64,000 nt of DNA, from NCBI RefSeq assembly GCF_023838525.1, contig NZ_JAHUQD010000011.1, positions 1 through 64,000 on the forward strand, read 5' to 3'. Position 1 is the first letter of the stretch; every line of letters begins with the position of its first letter. The notes beneath the pieces are model-generated. The model was not told the DNA's origin and did no database searches. It saw only the letters and a list, made by a program, of their open reading frames with translations. A program made the position numbers and the translations under genes. Source of the DNA: Caldicoprobacter algeriensis (GTDB taxonomy: Bacteria > Bacillota > Clostridia > Caldicoprobacterales > Caldicoprobacteraceae). Shown here in pieces: positions 17,640 through 26,134 of this stretch.

Positions 17640-17828
17640 ATGTTTTTCTTTTTAGGCGATATAGCAAAGATGGCCAATGTCTCGCCGGCTACCGCCTCAA
17701 GGGTGTTGAGCGGTTCCAATTATCCTGTGAAAGAGGCGTTAAGAAAGAGGGTTGTTGAAGCCGCAAAGAAGCTCAACTATTCCCCAAACGTGCTGGCAAG
17801 GAGCCTAAAGAGCAACACCAGCAATGAC
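17640..17828 (+). pseudogene. LacI family regulator, N-terminal fragment
   Basis: The frame contains the LacI-type helix-turn-helix and hinge (DIAKMANVSPATASRVLSG ... LNYSPNVLARSLKS) but no proper start: upstream residues are read from the terminator and an AT-rich joint. The sugar-binding domain is missing. At about 17829 the frame runs straight into the N-terminal part of a glucosamine-6-phosphate deaminase, which shows a deletion joint. It cannot make a working repressor. Confidence 0.75.
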
Positions 17829-18084
17829 ATAATGGTATTTGCGTCGGTGCCTTCGCAGTCGGATTTCTTGAAATACCTGGTGGAGGAGCAGGGCATCGAT
17901 TGGGGCAGGATGACGGCATTTCATATACTGCATCGTTCCCACCGACCGGAAGGCCGAAGCGGTAAAGGCAGCGCTGACAGGCCCCATTACCGAGAAGTGC
18001 CCGGCCTCTGTCCTCAGGACCCATGACAGGGCTGTACTGTTTTTAGACAGGGATGCCGCCAAGCTGGTGGAGGGATTGGTATGA
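17829..18084 (+). pseudogene. glucosamine-6-phosphate deaminase-like (NagB), deleted and frameshifted
   Basis: In the lacI frame the part SDFLKYLVEEQGIDWGRMTAFH matches a NagB-type N-terminal segment. In the +1 shifted frame from 17935 the sequence continues as VPTDRKAEAVKAALTGPITE then KCPASVLRTHDRAVLFLDRD, the C-terminal end of the same family, stopping at TGA 18082-18084. Some 150 or more residues between the two parts are gone, including the active site. The stop overlaps the ATG of the next gene, the original operon junction. Confidence 0.75.
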
Positions 18085-18819
18085 GGTTCGGCATTTACGG
18101 GTGCAGGCATGCGCATATAGCCGAGTTTGTCGATGAGATGCTCAAGCTGGGGCATGAGTTTGTAGGTATTTACGAGACCGAGCTGGATATAGCCAGGGGC
18201 ATGGCTGAGAAGTACAAGGTGCCCCTGTTTGACAAAGGGGAAGATCTTCTCAAGCTGAAGCCCGATGTCATAGGTACCTTGGCCGTCAACAACCGCAAGA
18301 TCGACGTCATCGAGTTGTGCAACCAGCAGGGCATCCATGTAATGGCAGATAAGCCCATAGTGACCAGCAGGGAAGGCTATGCAAGGCTTGAGAGAGTGGT
18401 TAAGCAAGGGAGAATTCAGGTGGGCATGATGCTGACCGAGCGATTTAATCCTCCCATTTACGCATTATGGAAGATGATACGCGAGGGTAAGCTGGGGCAG
18501 GTGGTCAGCTTTACCATCATGAAACCCCTATTTTACTTTCGGTGACGGGCGGATATTCTGCGTGGGGACGCAGGGCAGGGTTGAGGTGCGCACCACGGGC
18601 GACTGCCAGGCAAAGGGCGAGCCCTATGCCCTGCTCATCAGGAATACCGAAACATATGTAAGGTGTGAAGACGTGGCCTTACCCACTATGCTCGCCCAGG
18701 ATTTTATAAACCGCATTGAGGGCAGGAAGGACGTCATAATCTCCGGCGAGGACGTGCTGATGTCCAGCCTGGATGCCATAGAGATTGACGAGAGCCTGGA
18801 GGAGGTATGCCTGTGTTGA
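18081..18819 (+). pseudogene. Gfo/Idh/MocA family oxidoreductase, broken
   Basis: The N-terminal NAD-binding half is intact from ATG 18081 (FGIYGCRHAHIAEFVDEM, then VIELCNQQGIHVMADKPIV with the family's EKP-like motif as DKP) to a stop at 18543-18545. The C-terminal end continues in another frame (GRIFCVGTQGRVEVRTTGD ... QDFINRIEGRK), up to TGA at 18817. A frameshift and a deletion of perhaps 100 or more residues lie at about 18540. Such enzymes oxidise sugars or inositol-type compounds. Confidence 0.8.
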
Positions 18820-19378
18820 CTTGCGGTACAAAGCTCTAAATTGGCGACGTATGAGTCGGATTTATTGCAACATATTCTCGCAGCGAAGTCTTTAGCAAGG
18901 TTGCTTTTCAGCGGCTGAGATTTCACATCCAAGGTGAGGGAAATAGCTGGTGCAAATGTTGAATTGGTGTAATCGAAGGCACTAAATCGGTTTATCCCCC
19001 TCAGGAGACGCGACTTGAAATCCATGGTCAGAAGGGGAGCGTCATCTTTGGGGATTCGGGTTTTAAGCAATGGAGAACTACCCAAGCCTCACTATATGGT
19101 ATCAAGGTAAAGGCGATTTTAAGAAGTTATTTTATGAATTTGAGAATGTTTTAAGGGGTATCGTGCCCCTTAGTTTGTTTTTGGAGTTATTTACATCATT
19201 TTTTCTATGTGATACCATAATAGGGTGGAATGATGGATGCTCCTTCAAAGTAACTGTGGCGGTTGTCACAATGCCATGGACATTCTTGATACCTAATAGG
19301 TTGATAATAGTTGATGTGGTGATGAGTTTGGTTCGATTAAGGCAGGTACATGTTATAGGAGAAGAGTACTGCGCAGGT
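18820..19378 (+). other. non-coding stretch with a decayed reading frame
   Basis: No intact gene is visible. From 18841 one plus frame reads as plausible protein to 19110 (ATYESDLLQHILAAKSLA, ... LNRFIPLRRRDLKSMVRRGA, GIRVLSNGELPKPHY) but has stops at 18916 and 18970; I do not recognise it. The rest, 19111-19378, is AT-rich; the methyltransferase frame is open through it but the translation looks unlike a protein. Confidence 0.35.
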
Positions 19379-21010
19379 ATGGATACTCGTATGGACTGTT
19401 TTACAGACGGCAGAGTAGATACCAGTGCAAAGTCTAGTTCAAATACTGGTTCGTGTGCCGCTTCCAACGCCTGCCTATGTGCTGATTCAAATGCCGGACC
19501 AAATACCGGTTTAAATGCTGCTTTAAGCGGTGATTCATATGGCCGCTCTGGACATGATTTGCAGCATGTCATTGGCAGGTTTTACTGGTGTGATGTGCTA
19601 AAAGCCCTTCCATTGTTGCTTGAACAGTATGAAGGCAAAATACAGCTGGTGTACATGGATCCCCCTTTTGTGACCGGTCAGGTGTTTCGATTTCAGCAGC
19701 CTGTTGGTGCACAGGGGTGGAGGGGGGACCGAAAGTACATCATAACTCATACCGCCTACGATGACTTGTGGAAATCGGGCAGGGATGCCTTTTTATCGAT
19801 GATGAGAGAGGTGCTGTCCTGCGTATACCGCCTTCTTTCTCCTGAGGGGTCGTTGTATCTGCATATCGACTACCGTACCAGCGCTTACATGCGCATCATG
19901 TTGGATGAGATATTTGGTGAGGAAAATTTTCTAAATGAGATCATATGGCACTATAGGAGCGGTGGCAGGGCTAAAAACCATTTCAGCCGTAAACACGATA
20001 CTATCCTGTTTTACCGGAAATCGCCGCGGTACTATTTTAACATAGAGGCGGTGGGGGTTCCCAGGGGAAAGGACAAGCGCAACCATATGAAACAGCAGGT
20101 GGATGAGGATGGGCGAATATTCTGGTCTATAAGGTCAGGAGGCAGGGAATACCGGTATTACGAGGACAGCAAGATATATCCCAGCGATGTGTGGGACGAT
20201 ATCTCTCACCTCCATCAAAAGGACCCCGAAAGGACGGGGTATGATACGCAGAAGCCCGAGGCGCTGCTTGAGCGGATCATCAAGGCATCGTCCAGGCCGG
20301 GGGATCTGGTGGCCGACCTTTTTGCCGGTTCGGGGACCACTCTGGCGGTGGCCCAGAGGCTGGGCAGATGCTGGATAGGGGTGGACAATGGTATCTTTTC
20401 GTTGCATACATGCAGGAAGAGGCTTGTGCGCCAGCTGAACCGTTTCTGCGGTGAAGTCGGTTTGAAGGCGCAACGGCGGTGTGATAACGGTAAGGGCGCC
20501 GCGCATTCGATGGCTCCTTTTTGGTCAGGCAGTGTGGGCCAGGATGGTTGCAGCCGCCTTGTAAACGGGAATCCATATGGAGATGCTGCCAGGGTCTCGG
20601 GGGAATTATCAAACATAGGAGTCAAAGTATTGTTTTATTATTGCCAGGATTTCAAGGGTGAAGCAGGATATATGGTGGTTCCAGAGATTGAGGTGGAGTG
20701 CGTCAGGCTGCCCGATCACCAGGTTGCTGTGCGGCTTAAAAGATATGTTTTGCCGCAAATCCAGGGGGATGAGCGCTTAAGCGATATGGTAAGGGGGTTG
20801 CCTTTAGGGCCTCTCGACCTTGTGGATTGCTGGGCGGTCGGCTACTTGGAAAATGGCGTGTTTAAAGCGGCTAACTGGTCGATGAGGAGCTTTGATGCTT
20901 CCTGCCTGAATGATGAGCTTAGGATGGCTGTGCACGGTGATCAAGCCCCAGTGGTACACCTTGTAGATGTATACGGGCAGCAGTGGTTTTTTAGTATGGA
21001 GGGGCTGTAG
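19379..21010 (+). CDS. orphan DNA methyltransferase (N4/N6, DPPF type)
   Basis: A site-specific DNA aminomethyltransferase of the beta-type motif order: the catalytic motif VYMDPPF comes first (about 96-102), and the SAM motif DLFAGSGTTLAVAQRLGRCW follows near residue 317. A target domain lies between and an unusual C-terminal part of about 200 residues follows. No endonuclease or specificity gene is nearby, so it may act in regulation or be left over. The start is uncertain: the frame is open back to 19070, but good protein begins near 19570; ATG 19379 is a compromise. Codons 19420-19550 encode an odd Ser/Asn/Gly/Ala repeat. Confidence 0.75.
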   Translation: MDTRMDCFTDGRVDTSAKSSSNTGSCAASNACLCADSNAGPNTGLNAALSGDSYGRSGHDLQHVIGRFYWCDVLKALPLLLEQYEGKIQLVYMDPPFVTGQVFRFQQPVGAQGWRGDRKYIITHTAYDDLWKSGRDAFLSMMREVLSCVYRLLSPEGSLYLHIDYRTSAYMRIMLDEIFGEENFLNEIIWHYRSGGRAKNHFSRKHDTILFYRKSPRYYFNIEAVGVPRGKDKRNHMKQQVDEDGRIFWSIRSGGREYRYYEDSKIYPSDVWDDISHLHQKDPERTGYDTQKPEALLERIIKASSRPGDLVADLFAGSGTTLAVAQRLGRCWIGVDNGIFSLHTCRKRLVRQLNRFCGEVGLKAQRRCDNGKGAAHSMAPFWSGSVGQDGCSRLVNGNPYGDAARVSGELSNIGVKVLFYYCQDFKGEAGYMVVPEIEVECVRLPDHQVAVRLKRYVLPQIQGDERLSDMVRGLPLGPLDLVDCWAVGYLENGVFKAANWSMRSFDASCLNDELRMAVHGDQAPVVHLVDVYGQQWFFSMEGL

Positions 21011-21174
21011 CTATGTACAGGGATTGCAGGTAGCGACCATTGGGCCGTTGTTGCCTGTTGAGGTGAGACCGGAGACAAAACCTTTGTAAAGTTCTAACTA
21101 GAATGCAATCAATCGATAAAAATTGGAATTCGGTTTAGCGCAGTTAAAATTACCAGCTGGAGGTAGAAGCGTTC

Positions 21175-21834
21175 GTGTATCAGAAGCTGATGGACATATA
21201 TGACAGGATGTATAAGCATTTTGGGCCTAGACACTGGTGGCCGGCCGATACGCCCTTTGAAGTGGTGGTGGGGACGATACTCACCCAGAGCGTTGCGTGG
21301 CGAAACGTTGAACAGGCCATAAAAAACTTAAAACAGGCGGGGCTGCTTGACCTGGTTGCCATAGCTCAGGCCGAGCTTGATGAGCTGGCTCGGCTTATAC
21401 GTCCCACCCGGTATTACAATATGAAAGCCAGGAAACTGCAGGCCTTTTGCAGGCATGTGCTGGAGAATTACGATGGGTCGCTGGAACGCTTTTTTGCCAT
21501 GGACCTGTGGCCTTTAAGGGAGGAGCTTTTGGGGATATACGGCATAGGCGAGGAAACGGCTGACAGCATACTGCTTTATGCTGCCGAGAAACCCATTTTT
21601 GTGGTGGATGCTTATACGAGAAGGATATTTTCTAGGTTGGGCATGGTGGATGCCGATATAAAATACGGCCAGCTTCAAAGATTTTTCATGGATCACATTC
21701 CTCCTGATGTCATGCTTTACAACGAGTACCACGCGCAGATTGACGCGGTGGGCAACCATTATTGTGCAGCCAAAAAGCCGTCATGCGGAGAGTGCCCGCT
21801 GAGGCCTTTGTGCGGCTTTGCCTCTGCTGTCTGA
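21175..21834 (+). CDS. EndoIII-related HhH-GPD DNA glycosylase (COG2231 type)
   Basis: A 219-residue DNA-repair protein of the endonuclease III superfamily. The helix-hairpin-helix motif (LGIYGIGEETADSILLYA), the catalytic Asp145 in VVDAYTRR and a C-terminal [4Fe-4S] motif (C197-x6-C204-x2-C207-x5-C213) are present. The lyase lysine of true EndoIII is replaced by Glu127, so it should act as a monofunctional glycosylase, for example on alkylated bases like the MagIII group; that is an inference. GTG 21175 follows GGAGG. Confidence 0.85.
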   Translation: MYQKLMDIYDRMYKHFGPRHWWPADTPFEVVVGTILTQSVAWRNVEQAIKNLKQAGLLDLVAIAQAELDELARLIRPTRYYNMKARKLQAFCRHVLENYDGSLERFFAMDLWPLREELLGIYGIGEETADSILLYAAEKPIFVVDAYTRRIFSRLGMVDADIKYGQLQRFFMDHIPPDVMLYNEYHAQIDAVGNHYCAAKKPSCGECPLRPLCGFASAV

Positions 21835-21948
21835 CTTTCCTGTATCATTTTTAAGCTGTTCCCGGTTTGCGAAAAGCCGCCACCTGCTTGTTGAGCTTTC
21901 CTGCTTTAAAAGCTTTAAAAATGCTTTTTAGATGGATACACCCATTTT

Positions 21949-22152
21949 TCATTCTTCTTTTGTTTTGGCCACGTAAGGCTCATCCTGTTTTGGTTTGGTC
22001 TTGCCTTTTTCCTGGAGTTCTGCTCCGCGCTTGTGCGTTCCTTCCTGGCCTGTCCAGGCGTGGAAGGTAGAGATAAACTCGCCGTAGGCGCTCTTGTCCT
22101 GCAGCACGTCGCTTACCATATCATCTTTTCGAACGCGCTTTTTCTTTGCCAA
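21949..22152 (-). CDS. small lysine-rich hypothetical protein
   Basis: A 67-residue basic, charged protein on the minus strand starting at TTG 22152 after a good AAGGAAGGTGAT site (start AKKKRVRKDDMVSDVLQ; middle YGEFISTFHAWTGQEGTHKR). There is no membrane segment, signal peptide or Cys motif. I do not recognise the family. It is encoded opposite to its neighbours, between the glycosylase and lysE genes. The good ribosome site and protein-like composition argue that it is real. Confidence 0.5.
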   Translation of the reverse strand: MAKKKRVRKDDMVSDVLQDKSAYGEFISTFHAWTGQEGTHKRGAELQEKGKTKPKQDEPYVAKTKEE

Positions 22153-22417
22153 GACTATCACCTTCCTTTTTGATTATCGTACTGTTAGTCTGTACACCTA
22201 CGCTGTTTTTTATTTAAAATTGAGGCAGTAGACAGGCGAAAAAATAAATTGGATACAAGCCAGATATGGCATGAGTTTGCTTCAATCAACTGGCAAGGGA
22301 TAAAGGAAGCCGCCGCTTCGAAAGGCCGGTTGAGTTTCCCTTTTGCGGAGCAGGTAAAAATGTGGTAAAATATTTTCAACTAGATTTTGACAGGGAGAGA
22401 AGGGATTATGAGTTGAT

Positions 22418-23056
22418 ATGAGCCTATGGGGGATATTTTTAAGCGCACTTATCATAGGTTTTTCAGGTGCTATGATGCCGGGGCCCATGCTGGGCGTCAC
22501 CATTGACGGGAGCTTCAAGAGGGGTTCTGTAGCTGGTCCGCTGGTGGTATCCGGGCATGGGATTTTGGAACTGATGCTGGTTATCATCATGGCGTTTGGT
22601 TTGAAGGATTTTTTTGCAAACCCCACGGTGGCGGGGTTGATAGGCCTGGTGGGCGGAGTTTTTTTGATGTGGATGGGTTATGACATGGTGAAATCGGCTG
22701 TGTGCAACGCTGTTTCCATACAGGATGGCGCCAAAGGCCGTTTCAGCGCTCAAAACCTGGTACTGGCAGGTGCAGCGGTCAGCATTACCAACCCGTATTT
22801 TATAATGTGGTGGGCCACCACCGGTATGGAGCTTATACGCCAGGCTTATGCCCTGGGATTTTTGGGAGTGGCGTTTTTCTATGTAGGTCACATACTGTCA
22901 GACCTCATATGGTACTCTGCCGTCTCTGTTGGGGTATCTAGAGGTAAGAAGATTTTAAGTGACTTCGTATATCGCTGGATAATCTTTGCTCTAGGGCTGT
23001 TTTTAATTGGATTTTCACTGTATTTCATGTACAGCGGAGTTAAAATGTTCATATAG
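22418..23056 (+). CDS. LysE/RhtB family transporter
   Basis: A 212-residue membrane protein with six hydrophobic segments and the family's N-terminal motif GFSGAMMPGPMLGVTIDGS followed by VSGHGILELMLV; SITNPYFIMWW is the second conserved part. Members export amino acids such as lysine, threonine or homoserine. The substrate is unknown. The 265-nt spacer before it (22153-22417) shows no other gene. Confidence 0.85.
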   Translation: MSLWGIFLSALIIGFSGAMMPGPMLGVTIDGSFKRGSVAGPLVVSGHGILELMLVIIMAFGLKDFFANPTVAGLIGLVGGVFLMWMGYDMVKSAVCNAVSIQDGAKGRFSAQNLVLAGAAVSITNPYFIMWWATTGMELIRQAYALGFLGVAFFYVGHILSDLIWYSAVSVGVSRGKKILSDFVYRWIIFALGLFLIGFSLYFMYSGVKMFI

Positions 23057-23117
23057 AAGTGAATGCAATCCAACAGACAATATTAAACTAAACATTAAGG
23101 ATAAGGAGGTCTTTAAA

Positions 23118-23753
23118 ATGAGCACTTTGATAGAGGATGGGGCAGTGGTATTGTTTCAGGGCGACAGCATCACCGATTGCGGGCGAAGCAGGAGCGATGA
23201 CCGAGACCTGGGGAACGGCTATGCCAACATGATAGCGGCCTGGTTTAACGCCGTTTACCCCGAAAAGAGGGTGAGGTTTATAAACCGGGGAATAAGCGGT
23301 AACCGGGTAAGAGACCTGGTCGAGCGATGGCAGCGCGACTGTATAGACCTTAATCCTTCGTGGGTGTCCATATTGATAGGCATAAACGACTGCTGGCGCA
23401 GATATGATAGAAATGACCCCACACCGGTAGAGGTGTTTGCGGCGGGGTACAGAAGGATTTTGACCGAGGTTCGTGAAAAGTTGAACGCGAAAATCATCCT
23501 TTGCGAGCCTTTTGTACTCCCGGTGCCGGAGGACCGCAAGATGTGGCGGGAGGACCTGGACCCAAAGATTCAGGTTGTACGGGAGCTGGCCAGGGAGTTT
23601 GGTGCACTGTATGTCCACTTGGATGGCATTTTTGCGGCAGCTGCCGCAAAACGCGAGCCGGAGTTTTGGGCACCTGATGGGGTTCATCCCTCTCAGGCGG
23701 GACATGCGCTCATCGCCCGTGCTTGGCTGCAAACAGTAAAGGCGGAATTGTAA
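23118..23753 (+). CDS. SGNH/GDSL family hydrolase
   Basis: A 211-residue esterase-type enzyme. Block I is GDSIT (catalytic Ser, about residue 19), block III is IGINDCWRRYD (Asn in the oxyanion hole), and block V is DGVHPSQAGH with the catalytic Asp and His. No signal peptide, so cytoplasmic. Relatives deacetylate xylo-oligosaccharides or other acetylated sugars; that role is plausible, given the GH116 enzyme in the same window, but not shown. Start 23118 follows AAGGAGG. Confidence 0.85.
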   Translation: MSTLIEDGAVVLFQGDSITDCGRSRSDDRDLGNGYANMIAAWFNAVYPEKRVRFINRGISGNRVRDLVERWQRDCIDLNPSWVSILIGINDCWRRYDRNDPTPVEVFAAGYRRILTEVREKLNAKIILCEPFVLPVPEDRKMWREDLDPKIQVVRELAREFGALYVHLDGIFAAAAAKREPEFWAPDGVHPSQAGHALIARAWLQTVKAEL

Positions 23754-23769
23754 TAGCCAGGCGAGCATA

Positions 23770-23778
23770 TGGTATAAT
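23770..23778 (+). promoter_or_regulatory. extended -10 promoter before mtnP leader
   Basis: TGGTATAAT is a perfect extended -10 element. Transcription would start near 23785, giving a leader of about 280 nt before mtnP. Confidence 0.6.
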
Positions 23779-23784
23779 ACGGTG

Positions 23785-24067
23785 TACCGGGCACCAGCAA
23801 ATTTTTAAATTTTGTCCTGTTTTGCACATTAGATTGGCTTAAAGCAAAGGTGTTTTCTCAAGCAAGCTTGCGCTGAACAGAAAAACAAAAGTTTAAAATT
23901 TTTAGAAAGAAAGGAGGAAGGCGCTTTATATTCCAACCCGTGCTGTGCAGGACAATGCCGTCATGGCCTGTGAGCTTTGTATATGTTTTTTCAATTGGGC
24001 AGGCCATGGCGGTGGTTTGTAGCAGATCCAGGCTGACACGGGTTGGAGGTTTTGCGCCGCAGATGAT
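23785..24067 (+). ncRNA. candidate structured leader RNA of mtnP
   Basis: The 283-nt leader has three clear helices. An AT-rich stem pairs 23799-23815 with 23885-23903. A perfect 10-bp stem pairs CCAACCCGTG (23933-23942) with CACGGGTTGG (24037-24046). Nested inside it, a 15-bp stem pairs 23956-23970 with 24000-24014. A strong ribosome-site sequence (AAGGAGG, 23911-23917) is not followed by a start codon, while the only GGAGG near the mtnP start (24045-24049) overlaps the second helix. I find no S-box (SAM-I) or T-box features. The layout suggests control of translation or transcription by an unknown signal. Confidence 0.5.
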
Positions 24068-24847
24068 ATGGAACACAAGGCTGATATAGGAGTATTCGGT
24101 GGCTCAGGATTTTATTCCTTTTTAGAGGATGTGGAGGAGATAACAGTACCTACCCCCTACGGGGCACCCAGCGATAAGATTGCCCTGGCCAGGGTAGGGA
24201 ACAAGCGGGTAGCTTTTCTTCCGCGGCACGGAAAGGACCACAGATATCCGCCTCACAGGATCCCGTACAGGGCAAATCTGTACGCCATGAAGGAGCTGGG
24301 AGTCAAGCAGATCATCGCGCCCACCGCCTCGGGCAGCCTGCAGCCCCACATCAAACCCGGAGATTTCGTGGTGTGTGACCAGTTTGTCGACAGGACATGG
24401 GGCAGGGAGGACACGTTTTTTGAGGGACCGGTGGTGAGACACGTAAGCGCTGCGTACCCATACTGCCACAGACTGCGCAAGCTGGCGGTGGAGACTGGCA
24501 GAGAGCAGGGCATAACCATCCACGATGGTGGCACGGTGGTCGTTATACAAGGCCCCAGGTTTTCGACCAAAGCAGAGAGCCGCTGGTTCAGCAGCATGGG
24601 CTGGGAGGTTATAAATATGACCCAGTACCCCGAAGTGATTCTGGCTCGGGAGCTGGGCATGTGTTATGTGAACATTGCGCTCATCACCGATTACGATGCC
24701 GGGCTTGAAGGGCGCGACGATATAGCGCCAGTGACCGAGGAAGAGGTCTTTAGGGTCTTCAAGGAGAATAACGATAAGGTGAGGAACCTCATAATGGCCA
24801 TGATTGAGAAGATGGACGTAAACGTTGAGTGTGACTGCTGCAAGTGA
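24068..24847 (+). CDS. mtnP: S-methyl-5'-thioadenosine phosphorylase family protein
   Basis: A 259-residue purine-nucleoside phosphorylase of the MTAP family: GVFGGSGFYSFL at the start, phosphate-binding FLPRHGKDHRYPPHRIPYRA, and the purine-site region GPRFSTKAESR and ...GWEVINMTQYPEVILA. It splits methylthioadenosine, a by-product of polyamine synthesis, into adenine and methylthioribose-1-phosphate. mtnA follows directly, so the pair starts methionine salvage. A polyamine synthase gene (bpsA) lies 10 kb away in the window. Confidence 0.92.
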   Translation: MEHKADIGVFGGSGFYSFLEDVEEITVPTPYGAPSDKIALARVGNKRVAFLPRHGKDHRYPPHRIPYRANLYAMKELGVKQIIAPTASGSLQPHIKPGDFVVCDQFVDRTWGREDTFFEGPVVRHVSAAYPYCHRLRKLAVETGREQGITIHDGGTVVVIQGPRFSTKAESRWFSSMGWEVINMTQYPEVILARELGMCYVNIALITDYDAGLEGRDDIAPVTEEEVFRVFKENNDKVRNLIMAMIEKMDVNVECDCCK

Positions 24848-24946
24848 TTTGATCTCTTAATGAGAAACCCTGTAATGCTTGGATTTGGCAAATTAAACTT
24901 GCAGAATCATAGCTTAAAAACCGTGGCACAGCAGATGTACAGACGC

Positions 24947-26026
24947 ATGGGTGAAGATAACAAGGATAAGGAGGGAGCGACTATCAGGCCTATTGAGTGG
25001 AAAAACGATAGACTTTGCCTTCTGGATCAGACCCTTCTCCCACACGAGAAGAAGTATGTGGAGTGCTATACCTACAGCGACGTGGCTAGGGCGATAAAGG
25101 ATATGATAGTACGGGGAGCTCCCGCAATCGGCGTTTCGGCAGCTTATGGGGTGGTGCTAGGTGCTGCTGAATACAAGGGCGATGATGTGGAAGGGTTTCT
25201 CAAACACGTTGAAGCGGTGGCGCATGTGCTTAAAAATACCCGTCCTACGGCTGTCAACCTTTTCTGGGCCATAGAGCGGATGCTGAAGGTGGCCTTTGAC
25301 AACAAGCAGAGGTCAGTCGACGATATCAAGGATATGTTGCTCAAAGAGGCCGACAAGATGGCACAGGAGGATGTTGAGACAAACCGCAGGATAGGCCACT
25401 TTGGCCAGCAGCTTTTAAAGGATGGCGATGTGGTGCTTACTCACTGCAATGCCGGTGCGCTGGCTACTGTAGGCTATGGCACCGCCCTAGGGGTGATACG
25501 GGCGGCCCACGAGGCGGGCAAAAATATCTCGGTATACGCCGATGAGACCCGCCCCTATCTGCAGGGGGCAAGGCTGACTGCTTGGGAGCTGATGGAGGAG
25601 GGCATACCGGTTACCCTGATCACCGACAGCATGGCGGGGTATTTCATGAAGAAGGGCGTCATATCGGCCATCATCGTAGGGGCTGACAGGATTGCCGCCA
25701 ACGGTGATGTGGCCAACAAAATAGGCACGTATACCCTGGCGGTGCTGGCAAAGGAGAACAAGGTTCCGTTTTATGTGGCGGCTCCGGTGTCCACCTTTGA
25801 CCTTTCGCTGGAGAGCGGCGAGGATATTCCCATTGAAGAGAGGGACGAGCGCGAGGTCACCCATATAGGTGGAATACGGATTGCGCCTCACGGGGTGAAG
25901 GTGGCCAACCCGGCTTTTGACGTGACGCCAAACGAATATGTGACTGCTATAATCACTGATCGTGGAATTGTATATCCGCCTTACAAGCAAAATTTGGAAA
26001 AGTTGGTTAATAAAAACCCAAAATGA
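24947..26026 (+). CDS. mtnA: S-methyl-5-thioribose-1-phosphate isomerase
   Basis: The second enzyme of methionine salvage, turning methylthioribose-1-phosphate into methylthioribulose-1-phosphate. Conserved parts are RGAPAIGVSAAYG, CNAGALATVGYGTALGV (catalytic Cys), YADETRPYLQGARLTAWEL and VGADRIAANGDVANKIGTY (catalytic Asp). The start is unclear: ATG 24947 and ATG 24860 lack ribosome sites, while a strong AAGGAGGG at 24968-24975 is followed at the right distance by ATC (24983), just where homologous proteins begin (TIRPIEW). Either an ATC start or an N-terminal extension is used. Confidence 0.92.
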   Translation: MGEDNKDKEGATIRPIEWKNDRLCLLDQTLLPHEKKYVECYTYSDVARAIKDMIVRGAPAIGVSAAYGVVLGAAEYKGDDVEGFLKHVEAVAHVLKNTRPTAVNLFWAIERMLKVAFDNKQRSVDDIKDMLLKEADKMAQEDVETNRRIGHFGQQLLKDGDVVLTHCNAGALATVGYGTALGVIRAAHEAGKNISVYADETRPYLQGARLTAWELMEEGIPVTLITDSMAGYFMKKGVISAIIVGADRIAANGDVANKIGTYTLAVLAKENKVPFYVAAPVSTFDLSLESGEDIPIEERDEREVTHIGGIRIAPHGVKVANPAFDVTPNEYVTAIITDRGIVYPPYKQNLEKLVNKNPK

Positions 26027-26134
26027 GACTGAAGTGTAACTTTTAAAGTGTAGCAACTTTATACAGGGTTGCATTATATTTCATCAAATAAAAACCAGTG
26101 CAGCAGGCAAACTAAGAACAAGGAGGCGATAACT

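Noticed and set aside
17589-18026. Intact LacI family regulator of 145 residues
   Set aside because: It begins inside a terminator, lacks the ligand domain and runs into NagB sequence out of context.
19070-19378. N-terminal 103 residues of the methyltransferase
   Set aside because: The frame is open but its translation is unlike a protein domain, there is no ribosome site at 19070, and the methylase fold begins much later.
22185-22379. A 64-codon minus-strand frame before lysE
   Set aside because: No ribosome site and no protein-like pattern; it is left as spacer.
23785-24067. SAM-I (S-box) or T-box riboswitch before mtnP
   Set aside because: The conserved S-box parts and the T-box NGGN/T-box sequence are not present; only unlabelled helices can be supported.
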